Assembly: GCA_965230535.1 (NCBI GenBank)
Contig: OZ246009.1
Span: 868,001-932,000, forward strand
Source: JAUILH01 sp965230535
GTDB lineage: Bacteria > Bacteroidota > Bacteroidia > Flavobacteriales_D > JAUILH01
Length of the DNA: 64,000 nucleotides
Reading direction: 5' to 3'
The position numbers and the translations under genes were made by a program. Numbering within the stretch: the first letter of the stretch is position 1; each line of letters starts with the position of its first letter. The notes beneath the pieces are model-generated. The model did not search any database. It worked only from the letters and a program-made list of their open reading frames with translations, and was not told the DNA's origin. Positions 44,084 through 52,789 of the stretch are shown piece by piece.

Positions 44084-44122
44084 AAAAGCGCTTTTAGAAC
44101 ATCATTTAAACGTTCAGAACAT
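44084..44122 (+). promoter_or_regulatory. Candidate LytTR operator before the T9SS giant
   Basis: AGAACAT occurs at 44096-44102 and 44116-44122, 20 bp apart. The second copy is part of AACGTTCAG (44109-44117), which fits every position of the published LytTR half-site [TA][AC][CA]GTTN[AG][TG]. The first copy overlaps a perfect 12-bp palindrome AAAAGCGCTTTT (44084-44095). The site lies 63 bases before the start of the gene at 44185. Confidence 0.5.
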
Positions 44123-44184
44123 AGTTTTTTTCGAGCTTGATTTTAGGATTAGATTGCAAATCTTAACCGAATAAAATTGAGTTT

Positions 44185-47100
44185 ATGACAGATAGTTCTA
44201 CTTTGAAAAGAATGCTCTTCTTTTTATTAACCGTCCTAAGTTTTAGCAGTTCAGCTCAGCTTACATGGGAATACAGAGGGGGAAACCCAATTGCACCCAT
44301 TATTGGGGCACAGGCCCCAACTCCTCCAGGTCCCGTACCTGCAGGATTAGATACCGCCATTCAACCACAAGCTTTTGGAACCAATCGTTTTGGAAGTGTG
44401 GCTTTTGGAGACGTTGATGGTGATGGTGATCAGGATTTTTTCTCCGGATCAAGAATTGGAGAAATCTATTATCATGAAAATACAGGAACACCAAGTAATC
44501 CTTTCTGGCTTTGGCAGCCCATGCCAAGCACAGATACTATTGATATTGCACCGCTTAGTAATATAAATGAATGTAGGCCTGCTCTTGTTGATATTGATGG
44601 AGATGGAGATTTGGATTTGTTCATCGGTTCACGATATGATTATAATAGTAACAACTTTTTAAATGACATTCATTTTTATAGAAACATAGGCACACCGACT
44701 GCACCAGAATTTAGCTTGGAAATCAATAATGTCCCTGGTCTACACAATCAAAATGTAGGTGAATTTAGTGGATTCGCTTTTGCAGATTTAGACGCTGATG
44801 GAGATCAGGATATGATTTCAGGAGGATCTGACTCTCTTAATTATTTCGAAAATGTTGGTACACCCACGGTACCATCTTTTGTGAGACATTATCACCGTTT
44901 TGCCGGTGTACCCAATCCAAATAACCCATTTTCACCCTTCCCTCATACATCTTTTTTAGCTCCTACTCCTTCACTAGATGATCTGGATGGAGATGGAGAT
45001 TTTGACCTATCATATGGAAGGGAAGATGGATTCGTGCATTGGATTGAGAACATTGGAACACCTACCGTTCCAAATTTTGATTTGGCAAACCATGGTCCCA
45101 TCATGGACAGTGTTGGTCTGCATGATTTCGGCTCTTTTATAGCAATGGATATTGCGGATGTGACCAATGATGGTGTACTTGATATAATGGTCTGTACATT
45201 TCAGCCATCAGCATGGCACTGGTATCAAGGTGTTACACCTTGTTCCCCTACAACATCTTCATTCTCTGTAGAAGCTTGTCCAGGCACAACTTATACAGTG
45301 CCAAGTGGCGACGAAATGTATACCACCGCAGGAGTATATATGGATACTATTTCGAATGTTTGTGGAGACGATAGTGTCATGACAATCACCTTAACATTTG
45401 CAGATAACGATTTGCCTAACGCCATTTGCCAAAACCATACGGCTTATATGAATTCATCAGGACTAACCTCAATTTCTGCAGTAGATATAGATGGTGGTTC
45501 CAGTGATGCCTGTGGTGTTATGTCTATTATTCCATCAATAACTTCATTTAATTGTGCTCAAATTGGAGCCAATAATGTGACCTTAACGGTTACGGATGTA
45601 AATTCTAATGTGAATACCTGTGTTGCAGTAGTTACAGTTGTAGATACGATATCTCCATTAGCTGTTTGTCAGAATCATTCAGCCTATTTAGACGCTGGCG
45701 GAAATACCACACTCAGTATTAACGATATTGATAATGGTTCTTCGGATAATTGTGGAACAATATCTTCTTCACTGTCCCAAACATCTTTTACCTGTGCAGA
45801 TTTGGGAGCCAATAATGTGACTTTAACGACCGAAGATAATGAAGGGAATACCAGTTCATGTGTGGCGGTTGTAACAGTGCTAGACACAATTTCACCGTCG
45901 GCTGTTTGTCAGAATATTAATGTGTATCTGGATGGAGGAGGAAATGCTTCAATTGTTGCCGCAGATATTGATGGAGGATCATCTGATAATTGCGGTGTTC
46001 CAAGTATGTCTCTTTCTCAAACAACCTTTACATGTGTTGATATAGGAACCAATAACATCACACTTACGACGACCGATGGTTCTTCCAATACAGCAATATG
46101 TTCTGCTGTGGTAACTGTTCTCGATACGATTTCACCTGCTCTAACATGTCCGGGGAATCAAATTGAAACGCCTGATGTCTCTTGTAACTTTACTTTGCCC
46201 GATTACATTAGTACGCTATCTATTACATCTTCTGATAATTGTGGTGCGCCAACAATAACCCAGTCTCCAGTAGCCGGAACAGTTATTTCAGGAACCACAA
46301 CAGTTTTCATTTCTTCTACAGATGCCAATGGCAATGTAACACAATGTAGTTTTGATGTCTCTTTACAAGATGCAACAGCTCCAACGGCTGTTTGTCAGTC
46401 CGCGACAATTTATTTGGATGCCTCAGGGAATGCGAACCTGATCGCGGTGGATGTTGATGGAGGATCATCTGATAATTGTGCTGGTTTAAGTTTATTGGTG
46501 TCGCAAAGCGCATTTACTTGCTCGGATATCGGGGCAAACAATGTTACCTTAACGGTAACTGATGGTGCCGGCTTAACGGATAACTGTGCAGCGATTGTGA
46601 CTGTAATCGACACCATTTCTCCAACGATTGCAGGATGTCCGGCAAACATTAATATTGCTGCCAACAACTCAGGATGTGAGGGAATTGTAATGTGGACAGC
46701 CCCGGCAGAAAGTGATAATTGTTCAGGAGTGACATTAAGCTCGTCTCATAATTCAGGCGATAGTTTCCCATTGGGAACTACAACAGTTACCTACACGGCA
46801 ACAGATGCTTCCGGGAATGTGGCAGTATGCTCTTTTGATGTTTCCATAACAAACAACTTGACAATAACTGTAGATAGTTTGCATCACCCCACTTGTTTTG
46901 ACTCTTTAAATGGTCAGGCATTCATTACTGTTACAGGAGGAACTTCAGGCTTTATGTTTGACTGGGATTACGACGGTATTGGAGATAATGATGATATGGA
47001 AGATCAAAATGGTTTGGGTGATGGTAGTTACAATGTAACGGTTACAGATGCAAATGGTTGTACAGTATTATCCATGGCAACATTGATTCAGCCGACAGCT

Positions 47101-47802
47101 ATCTCGGTAACGTCAAATATTACCAACGTGCTGTGCTATGGAGATTCCTCTGGAACTGCAACTTTGAACTCCTCAGGAGGAACGGGAACTTTGGTTGAGG
47201 GTTGGGGGTTGAATGATCCTATGTCTTTGCCTGAAGGGACGTTTATATATGTTATAACAGATAGTAATGGCTGCGTTTATACGGATAGTGTAATGATCTC
47301 TCAGCCAGATTCTTTGCAACTTAATGCAACTTCCACGGATGAGTTGTTAGGCAATGATGGTACGATTGATTTAACGGTAATAGGAGGGATCGGACCATTT
47401 GATTACGATTGGGATAACGATGGAACTGGAGACAATGATGATACTGAAGATTTATCAGGGTTAACCAGTGGAAACTATACGGTGATTGTATATGATGATA
47501 ATGGCTGCTCAGATACTTTGTCAATAGATGTAGGGTCTCAGGTCGGAGTGAACGACATTAATAAGTTATCATTCAAACTATACCCTAATCCAAGTACCGG
47601 GGAGTTTACAATAGAATTGAATGAGCGATTTGAGATTGGTTCAACTGTTCAGGTATTATCTACCGTTGGACAGCTCATGTACCAGCAAAAAATCAATGCA
47701 CAAACCACTCAATTGAATTTAGGGGATATGGCAAAAGGTGTTTATTTTGTGAGGCTGAATAATGGGGAAAACTATGAATCCATAAGACTGGTTATTCAGT
47801 AA
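44185..47802 (+). CDS. T9SS type A surface protein with FG-GAP, HYR-like and SprB-like repeats
   Basis: An exported protein of 1205 residues. After a signal peptide (ending FSSSAQ), four or five FG-GAP/VCBS repeats (about residues 65-350) carry calcium loops of the form D-x-DGDGD-x-D. Then several HYR-like domains of about 80 residues follow (about 410-890), each with a C-x-N or C-x-S start and DTISP linker. Three SprB-like repeats come next (about 895-1115), for example GDGSYNVTVTDANGC. The T9SS type A sorting domain starts at FKLYPNPSTGEF. It is a likely adhesin, and the third gene of the kinase, LytTR, cargo set. ATG at 44212 is an alternative start. Confidence 0.88.
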   Translation: MTDSSTLKRMLFFLLTVLSFSSSAQLTWEYRGGNPIAPIIGAQAPTPPGPVPAGLDTAIQPQAFGTNRFGSVAFGDVDGDGDQDFFSGSRIGEIYYHENTGTPSNPFWLWQPMPSTDTIDIAPLSNINECRPALVDIDGDGDLDLFIGSRYDYNSNNFLNDIHFYRNIGTPTAPEFSLEINNVPGLHNQNVGEFSGFAFADLDADGDQDMISGGSDSLNYFENVGTPTVPSFVRHYHRFAGVPNPNNPFSPFPHTSFLAPTPSLDDLDGDGDFDLSYGREDGFVHWIENIGTPTVPNFDLANHGPIMDSVGLHDFGSFIAMDIADVTNDGVLDIMVCTFQPSAWHWYQGVTPCSPTTSSFSVEACPGTTYTVPSGDEMYTTAGVYMDTISNVCGDDSVMTITLTFADNDLPNAICQNHTAYMNSSGLTSISAVDIDGGSSDACGVMSIIPSITSFNCAQIGANNVTLTVTDVNSNVNTCVAVVTVVDTISPLAVCQNHSAYLDAGGNTTLSINDIDNGSSDNCGTISSSLSQTSFTCADLGANNVTLTTEDNEGNTSSCVAVVTVLDTISPSAVCQNINVYLDGGGNASIVAADIDGGSSDNCGVPSMSLSQTTFTCVDIGTNNITLTTTDGSSNTAICSAVVTVLDTISPALTCPGNQIETPDVSCNFTLPDYISTLSITSSDNCGAPTITQSPVAGTVISGTTTVFISSTDANGNVTQCSFDVSLQDATAPTAVCQSATIYLDASGNANLIAVDVDGGSSDNCAGLSLLVSQSAFTCSDIGANNVTLTVTDGAGLTDNCAAIVTVIDTISPTIAGCPANINIAANNSGCEGIVMWTAPAESDNCSGVTLSSSHNSGDSFPLGTTTVTYTATDASGNVAVCSFDVSITNNLTITVDSLHHPTCFDSLNGQAFITVTGGTSGFMFDWDYDGIGDNDDMEDQNGLGDGSYNVTVTDANGCTVLSMATLIQPTAISVTSNITNVLCYGDSSGTATLNSSGGTGTLVEGWGLNDPMSLPEGTFIYVITDSNGCVYTDSVMISQPDSLQLNATSTDELLGNDGTIDLTVIGGIGPFDYDWDNDGTGDNDDTEDLSGLTSGNYTVIVYDDNGCSDTLSIDVGSQVGVNDINKLSFKLYPNPSTGEFTIELNERFEIGSTVQVLSTVGQLMYQQKINAQTTQLNLGDMAKGVYFVRLNNGENYESIRLVIQ
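45411..46620 (+). repeat. Tandem HYR-like coding repeats of about 240 bp
   Basis: Related phrases encoding D-(I/V)-D-x-GSS-D-x-C begin near 45487, 45727, 45966 and 46453, so the unit is about 240 bases, with one divergent unit between the third and fourth. The shared linker encodes DTISP. Sequence identity is lower than in the PKD array at 13920, indicating older duplications. Confidence 0.75.
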
Positions 47803-47817
47803 TTAGATCATTAGAAC

Positions 47818-47856
47818 AAAAAAGGCTCCGGTTTTCGGAGCCTTTTTTGTTTTTTA
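47818..47856 (+). terminator. Rho-independent terminator
   Basis: AAAAAAGGCTCCG (47818-47830) pairs with CGGAGCCTTTTTT (47836-47848) around a short loop, and a second T-run follows. It ends the T9SS gene and, read on the other strand, may also help end purB. Confidence 0.9.
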
Positions 47857-47895
47857 AGTTGAAGCATCTCAACTTTAGGTTTGGTAATGATCATT

Positions 47896-49239
47896 TTAGC
47901 ATCCGGTATAATTCTGTGGTGTGATGGCTTTCATCTCTGTCTTGATCGAATCGCTCACATCCAATGTATCTATAAAAGCATGGATAGAGGCCTGGTTGAT
48001 TTCCGTATTCACTCGAGTCAATGCCTTCAAAGTTTCATAAGGATTTGGGTAAGCCTCACGTCTCAAAATAGTCTGAAGTGCTTCAGCTACAACGGCCCAG
48101 TTTTTCTCAAGATCTTTATCGAAAGCACTTTCATTTAACAGAAGTTTATTCAAACCTCTCAGCGTGCTTTTAAACGCGATTAAAGAGTGTGCAATTGGCA
48201 TACCTACATTTCTCAGAACAGTTGAATCTGTTAGGTCACGTTGTAATCTGGATACTGGTAGCTTTGCAGACAAGTGCTCATAAATGGCATTGGCAATTCC
48301 AATATTCCCTTCAGAGTTTTCAAAATCAATCGGATTTACCTTGTGAGGCATGGCACTTGAACCAACTTCTCCCTTTTTAATTTTTTGCTTGAAGTATTCC
48401 ATTGAAATGTAAGTCCACATATCTCTGTCCAAATCCAGAATAATGGTGTTGATACGTCTTAAGCCATCAAACAGAGCTGCCAGATTATCATAGTGTTCAA
48501 TTTGAGTGGTGGTTTGTGATCTGCTCAATCCAAGTGAATTGCCAACAAAATCATTCGCGAAATCAACCCAGTTATGTTGTGGATATGCTACCACATGAGC
48601 ATTTAAGTTTCCGGTTGCTCCACCAAATTTTGCTGAAAATGGAACTTGCTTTACCTGCTCGTACTGAATTTCAAGTCTTTCAATAAATACATTAATTTCT
48701 TTTCCAAGTCGGGTAGGAGAGGCTGGTTGACCGTGTGTTCTCGCCAACATAGGAATGTCTTTCCAGTCTGAAGCCAACTGCTTCAAAGTAGCAATCAACT
48801 CATCTAAACAAGGGTACAACACCTGATCAAGTGCATCTTTAATCGACTTTGGAACAGAGGTGTTGTTAATGTCCTGAGAAGTCAATCCAAAATGAACAAA
48901 TTCTTTCTGCTCACCAAGGTTCAGCTCATCCATTTTTTCTTTGATGAAATATTCAACCGCTTTCACATCATGGTTGGTCACTTTCTCAATTTCCTTAACC
49001 CTCAAAGCATCAGTTTCAGAAAAGTTCTCATAGATCTCTCTGAGTTTAGGATATAAACCTTTGTCGAATCCTTGTAGTTGTTCTAAAGGGAGTTCACATA
49101 GAGCAATGTAGTACTCAATTTCCACCAGCACTCTGTATCGAATCAAAGCGGCTTCAGAGAAAAATTGATGAAGGTCGTTAGTTGCTCTTCTGTATCTACC
49201 ATCTACAGGAGAAATTGCGTTTAAAGTGTTTAGATCCAT
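47896..49239 (-). CDS. purB: Adenylosuccinate lyase
   Basis: PurB acts twice in purine synthesis, releasing fumarate from SAICAR and from adenylosuccinate in the cytosol. The 447-residue protein has LNAISPVDGRYRRAT at the N terminus, the HFGLTSQDINNTS and ARTHGQPASPT motifs with catalytic residues, and the signature GSSAMPHKVNPIDFEN. Length is normal for the E. coli type (about 456). It is divergent from the EI24 gene at 49343, and a TATTTTTG box upstream fits a promoter. Confidence 0.95.
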   Translation of the reverse strand: MDLNTLNAISPVDGRYRRATNDLHQFFSEAALIRYRVLVEIEYYIALCELPLEQLQGFDKGLYPKLREIYENFSETDALRVKEIEKVTNHDVKAVEYFIKEKMDELNLGEQKEFVHFGLTSQDINNTSVPKSIKDALDQVLYPCLDELIATLKQLASDWKDIPMLARTHGQPASPTRLGKEINVFIERLEIQYEQVKQVPFSAKFGGATGNLNAHVVAYPQHNWVDFANDFVGNSLGLSRSQTTTQIEHYDNLAALFDGLRRINTIILDLDRDMWTYISMEYFKQKIKKGEVGSSAMPHKVNPIDFENSEGNIGIANAIYEHLSAKLPVSRLQRDLTDSTVLRNVGMPIAHSLIAFKSTLRGLNKLLLNESAFDKDLEKNWAVVAEALQTILRREAYPNPYETLKALTRVNTEINQASIHAFIDTLDVSDSIKTEMKAITPQNYTGC

Positions 49240-49258
49240 TGCGATTGAATTAGGCTGC

Positions 49259-49266
49259 CAAAAATA
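49259..49266 (-). promoter_or_regulatory. Candidate purB promoter -7 box (TATTTTTG)
   Basis: On the minus strand TATTTTTG fits TAnnTTTG and ends 19 bases before the purB ATG, giving a leader of about 13 bases. No -33 TTTG is evident. Confidence 0.4.
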
Positions 49267-49342
49267 GGATTATTCATGCAGTTATGGAACTTAATTTTAT
49301 CAGAGTTTGCAATTAAGTTCCATTATGCCAATATTTACGCTC

Positions 49343-50134
49343 ATGAATTTCTTGAAAAATATTTGGAAGGGACTTTGGTGCTACGTTGATGGAACAAAAT
49401 TCATCATCACGCACAAGCTCTACATTTATTTTTTGGCGCCCATTGTCATTGGAGTTGGTTTCTATTTTTTGGGCGATTGGTTCGATGATATTTCAGAAAA
49501 AACAGCCGTTGCAGGAGAGAATATGCACGACTGGATGATGTCCGCCTTAAAGAAAGAGTTCTGGAAGGGGATGGCTTACATGTTTAAGGAATCTCAGAAG
49601 TACATAGCCGTGATGATTCTGTCTACAGTTTGGGCCATTTTGTCAGAGAAGGTGGAGGAAATTTTAACAGGAAATAACTACCCTTTTATTTGGAAGTATT
49701 ACGTTGCCGACATTAAAAGAGGTTTGAGAATTAACTTATGGGCCATGATCCAGGAATACCTCATTTTCTTCGGTTATCTCATCATCGCTTTAATTTTCGG
49801 ATTCCCTAAGGAGCTTAACATTGTTATGGCGCTGGTAATTGGTTTCTGGTACTATGGTTGGGGTTATATGGATTATATCTTAGAAAGAAGACGATTAAAC
49901 ATTGCTCAAAGTATCCATTTTGGTAGACAACATGCAGGCTTAGCTTTCGGAATTGGTATCATTTATTCTGTAGCTTTCGAATTTATACCGTATGGTGCCG
50001 GTCTTTTGGTGGCACCAATTGCCATGGTAGGAACCACTTTGGTTATGAGTGAGTTGGTCGACCTGAACATCAACCGCTATGCAGTTAAAAAAGAATCGGG
50101 AGAAACACCAACAGAACCTAAGCCGGAAGAATAG
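49343..50134 (+). CDS. EI24/CysZ-like membrane protein
   Basis: A 263-residue inner-membrane protein from ATG 49343 (MNFLKNIWKGLWCYVDGTKFI); TTG 49307 and ATG 49325 are alternatives. Hydrophobic segments lie near residues 29-46, 85-105, 135-175 and 200-225, and FWYYGWGYMDYILERRRLN matches the EI24 (etoposide-induced 2.4, CysZ-related) family. CysZ imports sulfate in enterobacteria, but many EI24 proteins are uncharacterised. No sulfate-assimilation genes are next to it. The C terminus is charged and Pro-rich. Confidence 0.75.
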   Translation: MNFLKNIWKGLWCYVDGTKFIITHKLYIYFLAPIVIGVGFYFLGDWFDDISEKTAVAGENMHDWMMSALKKEFWKGMAYMFKESQKYIAVMILSTVWAILSEKVEEILTGNNYPFIWKYYVADIKRGLRINLWAMIQEYLIFFGYLIIALIFGFPKELNIVMALVIGFWYYGWGYMDYILERRRLNIAQSIHFGRQHAGLAFGIGIIYSVAFEFIPYGAGLLVAPIAMVGTTLVMSELVDLNINRYAVKKESGETPTEPKPEE

Positions 50135-50175
50135 AGGCATGGTTTATGCTTTTAGAGCTGTAACCTTTAAATAGT

Positions 50176-50183
50176 TATATTTG
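50176..50183 (+). promoter_or_regulatory. Candidate promoter -7 box (TATATTTG)
   Basis: TATATTTG fits TAnnTTTG. It contains the first bases of an apparent in-frame TTG start at 50181. The ATG at 50205, which opens a proper signal peptide, is 21 bases downstream and is the better start. Confidence 0.45.
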
Positions 50184-50204
50184 TTAGTCTACAAAAGAGA
50201 GTAT

Positions 50205-51575
50205 ATGAAACTACTGATTTTATTGGGGGCTTTGATGATGTCCTTACCTACATTTGCACACATCACACCCGAAACCCCGGATACCAATGTTAATGTGATA
50301 GATAAAGCCAAAATTCAAACCTGGATGGCAGATGCGCGTCACAAAATGTTTGAGAAAGACTGGCGTGGTGCATTGGCAGGATTCAGAGAAGTACTTCAGG
50401 TGGATAAAACGAATGCAAAAGCAGAATACAGAATTGCTGAGTGTCAGTATGAATTAATGGTATATCCGTTTGCTTTAGAACACCTCAATAAAGCGAAAGA
50501 GCTTAAAGGACCAGACATCAGCAAAGAATACTATTTCGTAAAAGGTAAAATTCACCAAAGACTGGGACAATTGGATGAGGCCATCAAAGCTTTCAGTACC
50601 TTCAAAGAGGTGTTTGGACCAGAAAAAGCCATGGCAGAACCATATGTAATTGAAAAATGGATCACGGATTGTGAGTATGCCAAGAGAGCCATGCAATCAC
50701 CACTTAATGTTGAGGTAACTGGTTTGGGAGAGGCTGTTAACGGACGATTCAGAGATTACGGCCCGGTACTGTCTCCCGATGGTAAAAAGCTTTATTTCAC
50801 TTCAAGAAGGAACGATACTTATGGAGGTAACGTTGCCGGAGATCAGGTATTCTATTCAGACATTTACGTAAGTAAGTGGGATGATGCTAAAGGAACCTGG
50901 GGAGAGGCCAAACATCCGGAAGGTAAATTAAACACAGAAGAATTTGATGCCATCACACACTTTCATGTAGAAGATGATGGAGATGAGTATATCTATGCTA
51001 CCTACAACGTGTGGAGCTTCACAAAGAGTAGTGACATTGGTTACTCAAAAAGATCGTCTAAAGGGACATGGAGCAAGCCAAAACTAGAGCAAAAACTAAA
51101 GGGAAAGAAAGGCGGAATTAATACTACTTATTTCGAAAGTAGTGCCACTCTGGATGCCTCAGGAAATACCATGTACTTTGTGGCAGAAAGCCCTAAGGGA
51201 ATTGGTCTGGGAGATATTTATGTAGTTAAAAAGGATGGCAACAAATGGGGCACACCTCAAAATTTGGGAGCTACTGTTAATACCAAGTACGACGAAAATA
51301 CGGTTTGGGTAACACCAGATGGAAACACTTTGTTTTTTAGTACCGACGGACGTGATGGTATGGGTGGATACGATATCTACAAAACCACAAAAACCGGAGA
51401 TACCTGGTCAGATCCTGTAAATGTTGGTTACCCAATTAACAGTGTCAATAACGATACCCACTTCAGATTATCACCAGATGGTAAGACCGGTTACATGACC
51501 TCTGCTCGTCAGAATGGTTTTGGTCTGCACGACATCTATATGGTCGATTTAAAAGGCTTAGATCTTATTAAATAA
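50205..51575 (+). CDS. Exported TPR and PD40 beta-propeller protein (PorE-like without OmpA domain)
   Basis: A 456-residue exported protein. A signal peptide (ending SLPTFA) is followed by TPR helices (about residues 35-160: WRGALAGFREVLQVDKTNAKAEYRIAECQY). A WD40-like PD40 propeller fills the rest, with repeats such as YGPVLSPDGKKLYFTSRR, VWVTPDGNTLFFSTDGRDGMGGYDIY and FRLSPDGKTGYMTSARQNGFGLHDIY. T9SS PorE combines TPR, WD40, a carboxypeptidase-regulatory-like domain and OmpA; here the last two are missing. It may be an envelope structural protein. Periplasmic or outer-membrane location is inferred. Confidence 0.82.
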   Translation: MKLLILLGALMMSLPTFAHITPETPDTNVNVIDKAKIQTWMADARHKMFEKDWRGALAGFREVLQVDKTNAKAEYRIAECQYELMVYPFALEHLNKAKELKGPDISKEYYFVKGKIHQRLGQLDEAIKAFSTFKEVFGPEKAMAEPYVIEKWITDCEYAKRAMQSPLNVEVTGLGEAVNGRFRDYGPVLSPDGKKLYFTSRRNDTYGGNVAGDQVFYSDIYVSKWDDAKGTWGEAKHPEGKLNTEEFDAITHFHVEDDGDEYIYATYNVWSFTKSSDIGYSKRSSKGTWSKPKLEQKLKGKKGGINTTYFESSATLDASGNTMYFVAESPKGIGLGDIYVVKKDGNKWGTPQNLGATVNTKYDENTVWVTPDGNTLFFSTDGRDGMGGYDIYKTTKTGDTWSDPVNVGYPINSVNNDTHFRLSPDGKTGYMTSARQNGFGLHDIYMVDLKGLDLIK

Positions 51576-51754
51576 TTCTTTTGGCTGCCTTAGCAGTCTC
51601 CGCTTTAAGCGGGCTTCCATTTTTCAAATTCTGCCAATCCCAAAAGGCATTCCCTTGTCATGCTTTTATGTCAGGCATCATTACAAAAATGCTGCACCAG
51701 GCTATCAGCTTCACCTACGGCAGAGGCTCGTCTCCAAAACAAACTTTCAGTCAA

Positions 51755-51785
51755 CAAAAAAGCCCGTTTCATCAGAAACAGGCTT
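51755..51785 (-). terminator. Rho-independent terminator of the fabD unit
   Basis: Read on the minus strand, GCCTGTTTC and GAAACGGGC pair around a TGAT loop (51762-51784), followed by a run of T (complement of 51755-51761). It lies 38 bases after the fabD stop. Confidence 0.85.
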
Positions 51786-51795
51786 CCTATTAAGT

Positions 51796-51820
51796 CATTT
51801 CGACCGTAGTGGAGAAATCT
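51796..51820. repeat. Possible interspersed palindromic repeat
   Basis: The 25-base stretch begins CATTTCGACCGTAGTGG and ends GAGAAATCT. Its ends (ATTTC, GAAAT) and inner CC/GG pair, forming an imperfect hairpin. I recall very similar sequences recurring between genes of many Flavobacteriia; only one copy is seen in this window, so the identification is from memory. It abuts the fabD stop codon. Confidence 0.4.
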
Positions 51821-51821
51821 T

Positions 51822-52715
51822 TTAAGCTTCCTGCTCAATACTTGCACTGGAAGTCGCGAACTGTCTGTCTACTTTCTTAAACAAACCTTGCAATACTTTT
51901 CCGGGACCAACTTCTGTCACAGAAGTAGCACCATCTGCAATCATCTGGTGCATGGTTTGTGTCCATCTCACCGGAGCGGTTAATTGTGCAATTAAGTTTT
52001 GCTTAATTTCTTCGGGATCTGTAATGGCACTGGCAGTTACGTTTTGGTAAACCGGGCATACCGGTGCATTAAACTGAGTAGAGTTAATGGCAGCTTCCAG
52101 TCTGTCCTTGGCAGGCGCCATCAAAGGAGAGTGGAAAGCACCTCCTACAGGTAATAACAACGCTCGTTTGGCACCAGCTTCTTTCAGACTTTCACAAGCA
52201 GCTTCAACGGCTGGTATGGCACCAGAAATTACCAACTGGCCAGGACAGTTATAGTTTGCAGCTACAACTACACCTTCGGTATCATTACATACTTTCTCAA
52301 CCAAAGCGTCTTCCAGTCCAAGAATGGCTGCCATGGTAGATGGCTCTGCTTCACAAGCATCTTGCATAGCTAAAGCACGCTGAGATACAAGAGACAAAGC
52401 GTCTTCAAAATTCAATGTTTGGTTAGCCACCAATGCAGAGAATTCACCAAGAGAGTGTCCGGCTACCATATCTGGTTTAAATCCTTCACCAAGTACTTTG
52501 GCTAAAATCACAGAATGAAGAAAAATTGCTGGTTGAGTCACCTTGGTTTGTTTTAACTCTTCGGCTTCACCTTCAAACATAATCTTGCTAATATCGAAAC
52601 CAAGAATCTCATTGGCCTTTTCAAACATTTGTCTGGCTTCAGCAGAGTGATCATATAAATCTTTTCCCATTCCTGAGAACTGTGATCCCTGTCCGGGAAA
52701 TACGTATGCTTTCAT
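51822..52715 (-). CDS. fabD: Malonyl-CoA-ACP transacylase
   Basis: FabD transfers malonyl from CoA to acyl carrier protein for fatty-acid synthesis in the cytosol. The 297-residue protein has FPGQGSQFSGMGKDLY at the N terminus, the nucleophile motif GHSLGEFSALV (serine near residue 89) and the catalytic histidine region GGAFHSPLM. The end resembles other FabD proteins (TEVGPGKVLQGLFKK). Length is normal. A terminator lies downstream and another separates it from the BI-1 gene upstream, so it is probably transcribed alone. Confidence 0.95.
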   Translation of the reverse strand: MKAYVFPGQGSQFSGMGKDLYDHSAEARQMFEKANEILGFDISKIMFEGEAEELKQTKVTQPAIFLHSVILAKVLGEGFKPDMVAGHSLGEFSALVANQTLNFEDALSLVSQRALAMQDACEAEPSTMAAILGLEDALVEKVCNDTEGVVVAANYNCPGQLVISGAIPAVEAACESLKEAGAKRALLLPVGGAFHSPLMAPAKDRLEAAINSTQFNAPVCPVYQNVTASAITDPEEIKQNLIAQLTAPVRWTQTMHQMIADGATSVTEVGPGKVLQGLFKKVDRQFATSSASIEQEA

Positions 52716-52737
52716 TTAAAATTGTTTTGTTCGGTAA

Positions 52738-52770
52738 AATAATAAAGCCTCACCCGAAAGGGCAAGGCTT
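52738..52770 (-). terminator. Rho-independent terminator after the BI-1 gene
   Basis: Read on the minus strand, AAGCCTTGCCC pairs with GGGTGAGGCTT around a TTTC loop (52745-52770), with a T-rich tail. It lies 20 bases after the stop of the BI-1 gene. Confidence 0.8.
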
Positions 52771-52789
52771 AAATCGTTTGTTATAAAAT

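Noticed and set aside
44084..44095. AAAAGCGCTTTT as a terminator of the LytTR gene
   Set aside because: The stem has no loop and is followed by TAGAAC, not a T-run. It is kept only as part of a possible operator.
51581..51793. Open frame of 70 codons between the PorE-like gene and fabD
   Set aside because: It overlaps the fabD terminator hairpin, has no signal or domain, and starts six bases after a stop without a plausible ribosome site. It is probably intergenic sequence.
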